In this document: positions 1 through 6,993 of the stretch, piece by piece
Numbering within the stretch: position 1 is the stretch's first letter
Layout of the letters: every line of letters begins with the position of its first letter
Origin: Solirubrobacteraceae bacterium
Lineage (GTDB): Bacteria; Actinomycetota; Thermoleophilia; Solirubrobacterales; Solirubrobacteraceae
Direction of reading: 5' to 3'
Assembly (NCBI GenBank): GCA_017882405.1
Contig: JADGPO010000099.1
Span: 1 to 8,769, forward strand
Length of the DNA stretch: 8,769 bases
Notes under the pieces: generated by a model
The model's database searches: none
Seen by the model: only the letters and a program-made list of their open reading frames with translations
Told to the model about the DNA's origin: nothing
Program-made: the position numbers and the translations under genes

Positions 1-337
1 CTACGACCAAGCTCCTCATCGCCGCGCATGGCCACGATCATCCCAGGTCTCGCACCCGCACACCTCGGAGATCACGCCCGGCCTTCCGGCTGCGCGAGCT
101 CACGCCCGGCTGAGCTGCGGGCATCCCTGCTGGGCGAACTGGTTGCCGATCTCGCGATCGATACACCTTGTGAACAAGCCACACTCCCGAGTGGGAGGGC
201 CGTGGAAGCGCTCGTAACGGCCGCGGCCGATGGGACTTGACGCCCACGATTCGGGGTCGCCGCCGACCCTCCTTGCCATCACCGCACCCGCTCGGCGCGA
301 TAGCCGGCGTGCAGCGCTCGTGGCTAGCCTTCGGTGC
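1..337. other. Opening stretch with no recognisable gene
   Basis: No open frame here resembles a protein family I know. A 70-codon + frame at 28-240 and a 98-codon - frame at 100-396 are open, but both are rich in Arg, Ala, Pro and Ser, as shadow translations of GC-rich DNA usually are. The + frame entering from the window edge stops at 111-113, so a tail of an upstream gene is possible but cannot be shown. A short hairpin (CTCCC-GAGT-GGGAG, 184-197) and a 12-bp palindrome CGGCCGCGGCCG (218-229) lie here; neither is followed by a T run. This may be upstream sequence of the broken TPR gene, or its decayed 5' part. Confidence 0.4.
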
Positions 338-747
338 GTGGCTGACCTTGCGGCGATCGAGCGGGAGCTCTCCGCGGCCCGCAAACGAGATGACAACGAC
401 GCGCGCGTTCGCTTGATCTCACAGGCGCTCGCGCTACCCGAGACCGAACCTGACCGAGCCGAGTACCTCGACGAGCTCGCCGACGCCTACCAACAACTCG
501 GTCGCTTCAAGGACGCGATCGACGCGATGCGCCAAGCCGTCGCCGCTGGCTGGCACGGGACGCTCGACGATCACCCCAAGGATCCGCCCACGCGGACGTC
601 GGACTGGACGCCAAGGCGCTCCGATGGCAAACCACAGGACTCGAGCTGGCGCTCGCCGCCGGCACGAACGGCGACCTGATCTGGATGCTCACCGACGAGC
701 GAGCCGACACCCTCGACGCGCTCAGCGATCCGCCCGACGTCTCGTGA
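338..747 (+). pseudogene. TPR-type (SEC-C-associated family) protein, internally deleted and frameshifted
   Basis: The first half is coding from a GTG at 338 (MADLAAIEREL...), with an alternative in-frame ATG at 230. It runs through a TPR-like helix pair with the key stretch YLDELADAYQQLGRFKDAID and then AVAAGWHGTLDDHP at about 575. After that this frame becomes Arg/Pro/Ser noise. The next frame then picks up ADVGLDAKALRWQTTGLELA and LDALSDPPDVS, ending at TGA 745-747. From memory, actinobacterial proteins of this family keep both blocks in one frame, separated by several tens of residues holding another TPR and a DDVW(L/V)YN-type segment. Here that middle is absent and the frame changes between about 573 and 592. 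The stop overlaps the GTG of the permease downstream (GTGA, 744-747), so the intact gene was probably translationally coupled to it. Family membership is fairly likely; the exact start is uncertain, and a sequencing or assembly error is the main alternative to a true pseudogene. Confidence 0.6.
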
Positions 748-1973
748 GCGCCACCGCATCCCTGGCGGTTCTGGCCCTGTCGCTGACGGCTGCCGTCGTC
801 CGCACCCGCTGGGCGCCGGATTGGGCGGTGGCGCTCGGAGGCGCGCTCCTGCTCCTGGCCACCGGCGTGATCAGCTTCGCGGGCGCCCGGCATGCGCTGG
901 CGAACTTCGGCGCGACGATCGGCTTTCTCGCGGCACTGCTCGTGCTCGGCGATGGCTGCCGCCGCTCCGGCCTGTTCGATGCGCTCGGTTCGACGATGGC
1001 GATCGCATCCCGTGGCCGGGCGATGCGCCTGCTGGCGCTGGTGTTCGCGGTCGCGGCAGCCACCACCGCCGTGCTGAGCCTCGACGCGACCGTCGTGCTG
1101 CTCACGCCGATCGTGTTCGCGACAGCGGCGGGGCTTCGGGTCAGCTCACGGCCGCACGTCTATGCATGCTCGCACCTGGCCAACACCGCCTCCCTGCTGC
1201 TGCCGGTCTCCAACCTCACCAATCTGCTGGCCTTCCACGCCAGCCACCTGTCGTTCACGCGCTTCGCCGCGCTGATGGCGCTGCCGTGGCTCGTGGGGCT
1301 GGCGATCGAGTGGATCGTCCTCACCCGGGCGTTTCGCCCCGAGCTGCGAATGACATCCACGGACGCTCCCGTGTCTGGGGACCGTCGCCCTCTCCCCCGG
1401 TTCCCGCTGGTCGTGCTGGCGTTCACCCTCGCCGGCTTCGCGGTCAGCTCGGCGATCGGGGTCGCTCCCGTGTGGGTAGCGGCCCTCGCAGCGCTGGTGA
1501 TGACCGCCGGGTCAAGGTCGCGGCCGAGCGAGATCGTCCTCGCCGCGCAGCCCGCGTTCCTGGCGTTCGTGCTCGCCCTCGGGGTGATCGTCACCGCCGC
1601 CGGCGAGCACGGGCTCTCATCGGCCGTCGACGCTGTGCTCCCCCATGGCTCGGGGCTCCTCGCGCTCCTGGCGGTCGCGGCTGTCAGCGCCGTCCTGGCC
1701 AACGTCGTCAACAACCTGCCGGCGACGCTGATCGTGCTCCCGGTCGTCGCCGCGAGCGGACCCGGCGGGGTTCTCGCCATGCTCATCGGCGTCAACGTGG
1801 GCCCGAACATGACCTACGTCGGCTCGCTGGCGACGCTGCTGTGGCGCCGGATCGTCCATGCTCACGACGAGACCGTCGACATCGCGGAGTTCGTCCGGCT
1901 CGGCGCGCTCACCGTCGTACCCGCGTTGTTGGCTTGCACCGTCTGCTTGTGGTTGGCTCTGCAGGTGGTGTGA
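744..1973 (+). CDS. ArsB/SLC13-type membrane permease
   Basis: A 409-residue inner-membrane transporter of the ion transporter superfamily that contains ArsB (arsenite efflux), NhaD and SLC13 carriers. About ten to twelve hydrophobic segments alternate with short Arg-rich loops; the longest polar loop (about residues 196-219) sits mid-protein, dividing two halves as expected for this two-repeat fold. The conserved substrate-site loops are visible: LLLPVSNLTNLLAF (about 151-164) in the first half and NVVNNLPATL (about 320-329) in the second, followed by GVNVGPNMTYVGSLATLLW (about 349-367), which is strongly ArsB-like. The start is taken as GTG 744, overlapping the stop of the upstream TPR gene; the frame is open further upstream, but that part is only shadow of the TPR gene. 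The stop overlaps the usp start. No ArsR, ArsC or ArsA is adjacent, so arsenite as substrate is unproven; dicarboxylate, sulfate or Na+/H+ exchange remain possible. Confidence 0.85.
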   Translation: MSATASLAVLALSLTAAVVRTRWAPDWAVALGGALLLLATGVISFAGARHALANFGATIGFLAALLVLGDGCRRSGLFDALGSTMAIASRGRAMRLLALVFAVAAATTAVLSLDATVVLLTPIVFATAAGLRVSSRPHVYACSHLANTASLLLPVSNLTNLLAFHASHLSFTRFAALMALPWLVGLAIEWIVLTRAFRPELRMTSTDAPVSGDRRPLPRFPLVVLAFTLAGFAVSSAIGVAPVWVAALAALVMTAGSRSRPSEIVLAAQPAFLAFVLALGVIVTAAGEHGLSSAVDAVLPHGSGLLALLAVAAVSAVLANVVNNLPATLIVLPVVAASGPGGVLAMLIGVNVGPNMTYVGSLATLLWRRIVHAHDETVDIAEFVRLGALTVVPALLACTVCLWLALQVV

Positions 1974-2461
1974 TGCGCGTCGTCGTCTGGATCGCCGAGG
2001 GAACGTGGGAGGCCTGCGTCCGGCATGCCTCAGAGCTCGTGCACGAGCAGGCCGAGGTGACCCTTCTGCACGTCGCGCCGAGCGACGTCGAGGAGCTCGC
2101 AGCCGCAGGGCGCGCCGGCCTCCTCGGCCGCCGCCGGCCGCCGCCGGCCGAGCGAAGCCTGCGCGCGGTCTCCGACGAGGAGGCGCGCCGGCTGCTGGAC
2201 GCCGCCCGGACGCTGTGGGACCGCGACTGCGAGACGGTGGCGCGCCGGGGCCGGGTCGAGCGCGAGGTCGTGGCCGCCTGCGCGGACGCCGACCTGCTCG
2301 TGCTCGCCCGCGACGGCGATCTGCGACTCGGGCCCCCGAGCCTCGGGCGGCACACACGCTTCGTCGTCGACCACGCGCCCTGCACCGTCGTCCTCGTCTG
2401 GCCGCAGGAGCCGCCGGGGGTCGACACGATCCCGCCGCCCCACCATCCCAGGGGGCACTGA
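1973..2461 (+). CDS. Universal stress protein (UspA family)
   Basis: A 162-residue single-domain UspA-fold protein. It opens with a beta strand (MRVVVWIAEG), has the usual second strand EVTLLHVAP (28-36), a long helix SDEEARRLLDAARTLWDRDC (67-86), then ADADLLVLARDGD (104-116) and the closing HAPCTVVLVW (134-143). This is the order expected for the family. The ATP-binding consensus G-x2-G-x9-G-(S/T) is poorly kept: the usual LGS is LGR (124-126), so nucleotide binding is doubtful. A basic, proline-rich linker (RRRPPPAER, 53-61) replaces part of the mid-domain and coincides with a 10-bp tandem repeat in the DNA. The ATG shares one base with the permease stop (TGATG, 1971-1975), and AGGTGG at 1963-1968 could serve as ribosome site. 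Tight coupling suggests that it modulates or accompanies the permease. It converges on the acyl-CoA ligase with 7 bp between. Confidence 0.82.
   Translation: MRVVVWIAEGTWEACVRHASELVHEQAEVTLLHVAPSDVEELAAAGRAGLLGRRRPPPAERSLRAVSDEEARRLLDAARTLWDRDCETVARRGRVEREVVAACADADLLVLARDGDLRLGPPSLGRHTRFVVDHAPCTVVLVWPQEPPGVDTIPPPHHPRGH
2126..2150. repeat. Tandem repeat, 2.5 copies of GGCCGCCGCC
   Basis: Two full copies of a 10-bp unit plus half a copy lie inside the usp gene. They encode the Arg/Pro linker between the front and rear parts of the domain. The unit is not a multiple of three, so loss or gain of one copy would shift the frame. Confidence 0.7.
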
Positions 2462-2468
2462 GCCTCGA

Positions 2469-4109
2469 TCAGGCCGTCTTCGTGGTGGCCTGCTCCCCCA
2501 GGTCGAGCTCGTCGATCGCCTGGTCGCGCATCTTGAACTTCTGCACCTTGCCGGTGACGGTCATCGGGAAGGAGTCCACGAACTTGACGTAGCGGGGGAC
2601 CTTGTAGTGCGCGATCCTGCCACGGCAGAACTCGCGTACCACCTCCTCTTCGAGCACCGCCCCACTGCGCGGGATCACCCAGGCCATCAGCTCCTCGCCG
2701 TAGCGCTCGTCGGGCACGCCGATCACCTGCACGTCGCCGATGTCAGGATGCGAGTAGAGGAACTCCTCGACCTCGCGCGGATAGACGTTCTCGCCGCCGC
2801 GGATCACCAGGTCCTTGATCCGCCCGACGATGTTGAAGTAACCGTCCTGGTCCATCGCGGCCAGATCGCCGGTGTGCATCCAGCCGTCGGAGTCGATCGC
2901 CTCCGCGGTGCGCTCGGGATCCTCCCAGTAGCCGGTCATGACGCTGTAGCCGCGGGTGCACAGCTCGCCCGTCTCCCCCCGGGCGACCGTGTCGAGGGTA
3001 TCGGGGTCGGCCACCTTGACCTCGAGGTGCGGCCCGACCCGGCCGACGCTGCCCACGCGCTTCTCCAGTAGGTCGTCGGTCGCGGTCTGCGTGCTCACAG
3101 GGCTGGTTTCCGTCATCCCGTAACAGATGCCCACCTCACTCATGTGCATCCGCTCGATCACCCGCTTCATCACCTCCACCGGGCACGGAGAACCGGCCAT
3201 GATCCCGGTCCGAAGCGAATCGAGCTCGTAGCGTTCGAAGTCGGGCGCGTCCAGCATGGCGATGAACATCGTCGGCACGCCGTAGAGCGAGGTGCAGCGC
3301 TCCGCCGCCACCGCCTGGAGCGTCGCCTCGGCGTCGAAGGCCGGGGCGGGGATCACCATCGTGGCGCCGTGCGAGCTGCACGCCAGATTGCCCATCACCA
3401 TCCCGAAGCAGTGGTAGAAGGGAACGGGGATGCAGACGCGGTCCTCGTGGGAGTAATGCACGCCCTCGCCGACGAAGAAGCCGTTGTTGAGGATGTTGCG
3501 GTGGGTGAGCGTCGCGCCCTTGGGAAAGCCGGTGGTGCCGCTTGTGTACTGGATGTTGATCGGGTCTGAGGCCTCCAGGGTGGCGCTGCGCTCCCGCAGC
3601 AGTGTGGGATCGACCCCGTCGGCGCCGGCCAGCAGCGCGTCCCAGTCCTCGCTGTCGAGGAACACCACCCGCTCCAGCGCCGTCAGGCCGTCGCGGACCT
3701 CGGCGACCATCGCCCGGTAGTCCGAGGTCTTGAACGCCGGCGCGGCGATGAGCATCCGGCAACCCGACTGGCGAAGCGCATATTCCAGCTCGGAGGTGCG
3801 ATAGGCGGGGTTGACGTTGACGAGGATCACCCCGAGCTTGACGGTCGCGTACTGGACGAGCACCCACTCGGCGCAGTTGGGGCTCCAGATCCCCACCCGG
3901 TCGCCCTTGTGAAGGCCGGCGGCGATCAATCCGCGGGCCAGCTCGTCGACCGCGCGGTCAAGCTCGCTCCAGCTGTAGCGCAGGCCCTGCTGGAAGGACA
4001 CCAGCGCCTCGCGGTCGGCGAACCGGGACACGGTCTGCTCCAGGTTGGAGCCGATCGTCTCCTCCAACAGCGCCACCTCGGTCTGGCCCTGCGCATACGA
4101 ATCGCTCAT
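2469..4109 (-). CDS. Fatty-acyl-CoA synthetase (AMP-forming, ACSF2-like)
   Basis: A 546-residue ANL-superfamily enzyme that activates a carboxylic acid with ATP to an acyl-adenylate and then forms the CoA thioester, probably feeding fatty-acid degradation. It is cytoplasmic, with no signal peptide. All core motifs are present: the phosphate loop [11 protein letters not shown] (188-198), FYHCFGM (231-237), YGMTETSP (330-337), GWMHTGDLA (409-417) with the ribose-binding Asp415, the hinge region [20 protein letters not shown] (429-448), and the C-terminal catalytic Lys521 in [14 protein letters not shown] (516-529). Length and the [15 protein letters not shown] stretch (98-112) fit the ACSF2/medium-chain acyl-CoA ligase branch (often annotated fadD-like), but chain length cannot be read from sequence. 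The ATG at 4109 is supported by a strong Shine-Dalgarno. The gene diverges from the Crp-type regulator and meets usp tail to tail. The catalytic set looks complete. Confidence 0.93.
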   Translation of the reverse strand: MSDSYAQGQTEVALLEETIGSNLEQTVSRFADREALVSFQQGLRYSWSELDRAVDELARGLIAAGLHKGDRVGIWSPNCAEWVLVQYATVKLGVILVNVNPAYRTSELEYALRQSGCRMLIAAPAFKTSDYRAMVAEVRDGLTALERVVFLDSEDWDALLAGADGVDPTLLRERSATLEASDPINIQYTSGTTGFPKGATLTHRNILNNGFFVGEGVHYSHEDRVCIPVPFYHCFGMVMGNLACSSHGATMVIPAPAFDAEATLQAVAAERCTSLYGVPTMFIAMLDAPDFERYELDSLRTGIMAGSPCPVEVMKRVIERMHMSEVGICYGMTETSPVSTQTATDDLLEKRVGSVGRVGPHLEVKVADPDTLDTVARGETGELCTRGYSVMTGYWEDPERTAEAIDSDGWMHTGDLAAMDQDGYFNIVGRIKDLVIRGGENVYPREVEEFLYSHPDIGDVQVIGVPDERYGEELMAWVIPRSGAVLEEEVVREFCRGRIAHYKVPRYVKFVDSFPMTVTGKVQKFKMRDQAIDELDLGEQATTKTA

Positions 4110-4115
4110 CGCCCT

Positions 4116-4123
4116 CTCCCCTT
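4116..4123 (-). promoter_or_regulatory. Ribosome binding site of acyl-CoA ligase
   Basis: AAGGGGAG on the - strand lies 6 nt upstream of the ATG at 4109. It fixes this ATG as the start and is one of only two clear Shine-Dalgarno sites in the window. Confidence 0.8.
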
Positions 4124-4229
4124 CGCTCTACGGTCCCGGGAGTCTACGGCCGGCGGCAAATCAGGCAGACGTCGAAGGCGGCGTGAGCGGCGTGAGCGGC
4201 GCATGCGACGCAGGCTGCGAGCCGCGGCC

Positions 4230-4275
4230 CTCTCGGACCTATCGGCACCAAAGTGCAAGAAATCAAGTCCGAGAG
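4230..4275. repeat. Nested inverted repeat in divergent promoter region
   Basis: The outer arms CTCTCGGAC (4230-4238) and GTCCGAGAG (4267-4275) are perfectly complementary over 9 bp. Inside is a second stem GCAC-CAAA-GTGC (4245-4256), almost co-centred with the outer one. Arm centres are 37 bp apart, about 3.5 helical turns. It may be an operator pair or form a structured RNA; there is no T run to make it an intrinsic terminator. Confidence 0.65.
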
Positions 4276-4356
4276 TGCAGTCAGACGGATGACCGGTTTG
4301 CCGTTTCCGCGCACCGGATACACCCTCCATATAGTGCCCCCGACGCGAACTCCGGC

Positions 4357-5100
4357 GTGAGTGTCTGCCACGTCCTGAGCGAGGATCCCGACCTCGCCGA
4401 GCTCATCGACCCGGAGGACCGCGCCCGGGCGGTGGAGCACTGCGTCGCGCGCACGGCGCGGATCCCGCGAGGACGCTGGACCACGCCCGGCCCGGAGGGG
4501 CTGGGCGACGGCATCGGGCTGCTGGTGCTGGAGGGCCTGCTGCTGCGACGGGTCGGGATCGACGGCCGCTTCGGCGCCGAACTGCTGGGCGTCGGCGACC
4601 TGCTGCGCCCCTGGCAGAGCGAGGACGCCCGTCCCACCCTGACACTCACGACGCGCTGGAGAGTGCTCGAGCCGCTTCGCCTGGCGCTGCTCGACGCGGC
4701 GACCGCGCGGCGCTTCGCCGCTTATCCGGAGCTCACCGGCCGACTGGTGGACCGGGCCCTGGAGCGCTCGCGCAACCTCGCGATCAACATGGCGATCGTG
4801 CACCAGGCGCGCGTCAACGTCCGCCTGCACATGCTGTTCTGGCATCTGGCCGACCGCTGGGGACGGGTGCGCCCCGCGGGAATCGCGCTGCCGCTGTCGC
4901 TGACCCACACCGTGCTCGCGGATCTGGTGGCGGCGCGCCGTCCGACCGTCACCAGCGCCCTGAGCGAGCTCGGCCGGCAGCGGCTGGTGCTCCCCGACGA
5001 GGAGGGTTGGCTGCTCTGCGGTGAGCCGCCGGGCGAGCTGCTGGAGCTGCGGGAGGTCGAGGTCAGCGCTGCCTCGGCGGCCGCGGCCGCCGGCCCCTAG
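4357..5100 (+). CDS. Crp/Fnr-family transcriptional regulator
   Basis: A 247-residue DNA-binding regulator. Residues about 45-110 form a cNMP-binding-like beta barrel (GIGLLVLEGLLLRRVGID, then GAELLGVGDLLRPW). A long helix at about 125-155 (ERSRNLAINMAIVHQARVNV) would be the dimer interface, and residues 160-225 form a winged helix with the recognition unit LTHTVLADLVAARRPTVTSA (182-201) followed by the wing LGRQRLVLPDEEGWLL. The phosphate-binding cassette of true CRP (GE...RSA) is absent, so cAMP is unlikely to be its ligand; it also lacks the N-terminal Cys cluster of FNR. GTG 4357 is preferred because SVCHVLSEDPDLAEL is family-like and upstream codons are not; no clear Shine-Dalgarno precedes it, so translation could be near-leaderless. 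It is divergent from the acyl-CoA ligase, a plausible target, and convergent with the cupredoxin operon. The C-terminal Ala run is written by an 18-bp palindrome (5075-5092). Confidence 0.85.
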   Translation: MSVCHVLSEDPDLAELIDPEDRARAVEHCVARTARIPRGRWTTPGPEGLGDGIGLLVLEGLLLRRVGIDGRFGAELLGVGDLLRPWQSEDARPTLTLTTRWRVLEPLRLALLDAATARRFAAYPELTGRLVDRALERSRNLAINMAIVHQARVNVRLHMLFWHLADRWGRVRPAGIALPLSLTHTVLADLVAARRPTVTSALSELGRQRLVLPDEEGWLLCGEPPGELLELREVEVSAASAAAAAGP

Positions 5101-5102
5101 GC

Positions 5103-5267
5103 GTGAGAGGCGGACCCTCGCTCCCGCCGGATCCGGTGAGCGCCGACGCGCTGCTCGCTCAGATCGAGGCGATGCTCGACGCCGCCGGGATCGACACCGC
5201 CTCGCCCTACCTGACGCGCAGCCGCACGTGCATGCCGCGCGCCGCGTGGCCGGGCATCGAGCAGTAG
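5103..5267 (+). CDS. Possible small protein or gene remnant, 54 codons
   Basis: A GTG-started frame begins 3 nt after the regulator's stop and ends at TAG 5265-5267. The section VSADALLAQIEAMLDAAGID, starting at an inner GTG at 5136, has the helical, acidic/hydrophobic pattern and codon bias of real protein. The last third (RSRTCMPRAAWPGIEQ) looks like shadow because it lies antisense to the 3' end of the cupredoxin gene. No Shine-Dalgarno is evident. It could be a short protein co-transcribed with the regulator, the 5' stub of a gene cut off by the neighbouring operon, or chance. I do not recognise it. Confidence 0.25.
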   Translation: MRGGPSLPPDPVSADALLAQIEAMLDAAGIDTASPYLTRSRTCMPRAAWPGIEQ

Positions 5268-5593
5268 AGCTCGTAGGCGCCCCTGCCGAGCCGCCACGTC
5301 GACTGGTGCAGCTGCCCGGACTGAGCGATGGCCACGTCCTGGGCGCGCCCCACCATCGTGCCGCCGGCGTCCAGACGCCGAATGCGCAGGTCGTGGGCGT
5401 CCATGCCCCGGTTCCACAGCTGCACCGTCACCTTGCCCGCCGGCACGGAGGACCGCGAGGGCCACAGCGACCACTCCTGGGCGTAGACGAGCATCCGCGA
5501 CGGGAGCTGGCCTGCGGGGCGACCCGCGCCGGCGGTTGGCACCACGACAAGGCAGGCGGCCGCCACCACACCTCCGATCAGCGCGCGTCTCAT
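5207..5593 (-). CDS. Secreted cupredoxin (plastocyanin-like copper protein)
   Basis: A 128-residue exported blue-copper-type protein. A Sec signal peptide is clear: MRRALIGGVV followed by AAACLVVVPTAGAG, with cleavage likely near residue 22-24. The mature part holds the cupredoxin strands VPAGKVTVQLWNRGMDAHDL and a C-terminal loop ELYCSMPGHAARGM. The four type-1 copper ligands are all identifiable: His67 (in DAHDL), Cys111, His116 and Met121. The protein should therefore bind one copper and act as an electron carrier or copper carrier outside the membrane; its partner is unknown. The ATG overlaps the DUF1501 stop by four bases (ATGA, 5590-5593) and lacks its own Shine-Dalgarno, so it is translationally coupled to DUF1501. 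It is the last gene of the - strand operon and its tail faces the Crp-type regulator and the small + frame. A nitrite-reductase or oxidase-like partner domain is not present. Confidence 0.88.
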   Translation of the reverse strand: MRRALIGGVVAAACLVVVPTAGAGRPAGQLPSRMLVYAQEWSLWPSRSSVPAGKVTVQLWNRGMDAHDLRIRRLDAGGTMVGRAQDVAIAQSGQLHQSTWRLGRGAYELYCSMPGHAARGMHVRLRVR

Positions 5594-6993
5594 GCCAGCA
5601 GCTGGTGGCGCGGGAAGCGGTGCGCGTCGGGGATCACGGATCCGGCGTCGTGGCCGAACCACTGCTCCAGCAGCGAGCAGTAGATGCCTCGGAAGTCGAC
5701 GTTCTCCCGGGGGTTGCCGTTGGCGTCGAGATCCTGCAGCGAGGGCTGCTCGCCGATCATCATGCCGGTCACCCGGCTGCCGATCAGCATCGACAGGCCG
5801 GCTGCTCCGTGGTCGGTTCCGTGCGAGCCGTTCTCCTGCGCGCGGCGCCCGAACTCCGACCAGACGTGGATCAGCATGCGGTCGGCGATTCCGCGGGCTT
5901 CCAGATCGGCCTGGAAGGCCGCGATCGCCTGGCTGGTCATCGTCAGCCCGGGCCCGAGCGTCGAGGCCTGCGTGGAGTGGGTGTCGAACTGCGTCTCGGG
6001 GCTCAGCGCCACGCAGCGCAACGGCAGTCCGGCGGCGATCATCGCCGCCAGCCCGGCCAGGCGCTGGGGGAAGTCGGTCTGGGCCGCGGTCGGATAGGCA
6101 ACCGGGCTCTTGTAGCTCGCCTTGCCCGCTGCGTCGTGAAACGGCGCCAGCGCGCGGCGCACGATCCCCGACTCGGCGGCCGCCTCGGCGACCTGGGCGA
6201 TCGCCCGGTCTGAGGAGCGGCGCTGGGCGGCTCCCAGCCGCGAGGTCGATTCCAGCGCCAGCGAGAACACGTCTCCCCACACGCCCTCGATCCCCAGCGA
6301 GAAGCTCTCCGGGCGATCGATCGCCGCCACCGGGTTGGTGGCGGTGGCCAGCGTGGGGTTCATCGCCGAGTCCATCGACAGGCCCTGCAGCGGGTTGGCG
6401 CGGCTGCCGACCTGATCCAGGTAGCGCCCCAGCCAGCCGGTGGTGGTGGTCGTGCTCGTCTCCCCCACCTCCCAGTAGTGGCGCGAGGTGAAATGCGACA
6501 TGTCCGGGCTCGAGTAGCCGATCCCCGGCAGCACCGTGACCTTGCCGGCGTCGTGCAGCTGGGCAAAGCCGCTCGCCGCCGGACCCCAGCTCAGCCGCGG
6601 ATCCTCCCCGAACGGGATCCCCGTCCCCGGGGCCACCGCCAGCGTCGGGCGCAGCTTGCGATACGTGGAGTCCTCGGTCGGCGCCAGCACCGACAGCGCA
6701 TCGATCCCGCCGGCCAAGAAGATCGAGACCAGCACCGGGCTGCGCGATCCCTGCGCCTGCGCCGCCTGCGCGATCCCCTCAGACATCGCCCGGCCACCCA
6801 GTCCCAGCCGCCCCGCGCCGTACACCGACACCAGGCCGCCGGCGGCGCCCAATAGGAACTGGCGACGATCGACCCCCGCCCCCGCGGGCCTGGGCATCCG
6901 CGGAGCGGACTCCCGCGGGCTCCCCGCCCGCGACGCCGCCAGCACCTGAGAGCGCGACAGGCCGTCGCAGCAGGTCGGAATCCGCGAGTCCAT
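5590..6993 (-). CDS. DUF1501 protein with twin-arginine signal
   Basis: A 467-residue secreted protein of the DUF1501 family, which shares the alkaline phosphatase/sulfatase fold; the reaction is unknown. The Tat motif DRRQFLLGAAGG (42-53) precedes a hydrophobic stretch. An unusually long lead of about 42 residues lies before the twin Arg, including a Cys-Cys pair (CCDGLSRS); similar leads occur in related actinobacterial proteins as far as I recall. Candidate metal-site motifs follow in family order: LAGGID (93-98), HFTSRHYW (167-174), FDTHS (336-340), SEFGRR (379-384) and HGTDHGA (391-397). The start is set at ATG 6993, which shares one base with the DUF1800 stop (TGATG). A TTG at 7008 would add five residues, and an inner ATG at 6897 would give a more compact Tat signal. 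It is followed by the cupredoxin with ATGA overlap. DUF1800-DUF1501 pairing is widespread in bacteria, which implies joint function. Confidence 0.9.
   Translation of the reverse strand: MDSRIPTCCDGLSRSQVLAASRAGSPRESAPRMPRPAGAGVDRRQFLLGAAGGLVSVYGAGRLGLGGRAMSEGIAQAAQAQGSRSPVLVSIFLAGGIDALSVLAPTEDSTYRKLRPTLAVAPGTGIPFGEDPRLSWGPAASGFAQLHDAGKVTVLPGIGYSSPDMSHFTSRHYWEVGETSTTTTTGWLGRYLDQVGSRANPLQGLSMDSAMNPTLATATNPVAAIDRPESFSLGIEGVWGDVFSLALESTSRLGAAQRRSSDRAIAQVAEAAAESGIVRRALAPFHDAAGKASYKSPVAYPTAAQTDFPQRLAGLAAMIAAGLPLRCVALSPETQFDTHSTQASTLGPGLTMTSQAIAAFQADLEARGIADRMLIHVWSEFGRRAQENGSHGTDHGAAGLSMLIGSRVTGMMIGEQPSLQDLDANGNPRENVDFRGIYCSLLEQWFGHDAGSVIPDAHRFPRHQLLA

Larger units (their letters stand above)
4110..4356. 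promoter_or_regulatory. Divergent control region between acyl-CoA ligase and Crp-type regulator
   Basis: This 247-bp spacer must hold the promoters of both genes. Its 4240-4275 part is clearly poorer in GC than its surroundings. It contains a 9-bp perfect inverted repeat around a smaller hairpin (4230-4275, listed separately), a 9-bp direct repeat GGCGTGAGC twice (4180-4197), and AGTGCA repeated at 4252-4257 and 4274-4279, 22 bp apart, about two helical turns. TATAGT at 4330-4335 could be a -10 box for the regulator, giving a leader of about 15 nt, but no good -35 is at the right distance. No classical TGTGA-N6-TCACA Crp site is present. The frame of the regulator is open across part of this spacer, but its translation there is low-complexity and not family-like. 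Confidence 0.6.

Noticed and set aside
100..396. - strand frame of 98 codons near the window start
   Set aside because: It overlaps the TPR gene antisense, shows no recognisable domain and no ribosome site.
821..1972. The + frame running through the permease into the usp gene, as one 546-codon protein
   Set aside because: The part before 1973 overlaps the permease in another frame and is Arg/Pro-rich noise; only the section from ATG 1973 is family-like.
2470..2492. Stem CAGGCC/GGCCTG at the usp/acyl-CoA ligase convergence as bidirectional terminator
   Set aside because: Only 6 bp with an 11-nt loop, within the ligase coding end and without a T run; too weak to call.
4045..4356. Upstream extension of the regulator to a 351-residue protein
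   Set aside because: The added residues are low-complexity, overlap the 5' end of the acyl-CoA ligase on the other strand and cover the divergent promoter region.
4144..4908. - strand frame of 254 codons opposite the Crp-type regulator
   Set aside because: Its translation is Arg/Gln/Ala-rich without domains, and the opposite strand carries a recognisable regulator.
5075..5092. 18-bp perfect palindrome CGGCGGCCGCGGCCGCCG as terminator of the regulator gene
   Set aside because: It lies inside the coding end, writes an Ala run and has no T tract after it; best explained by low-complexity GC-rich codons.
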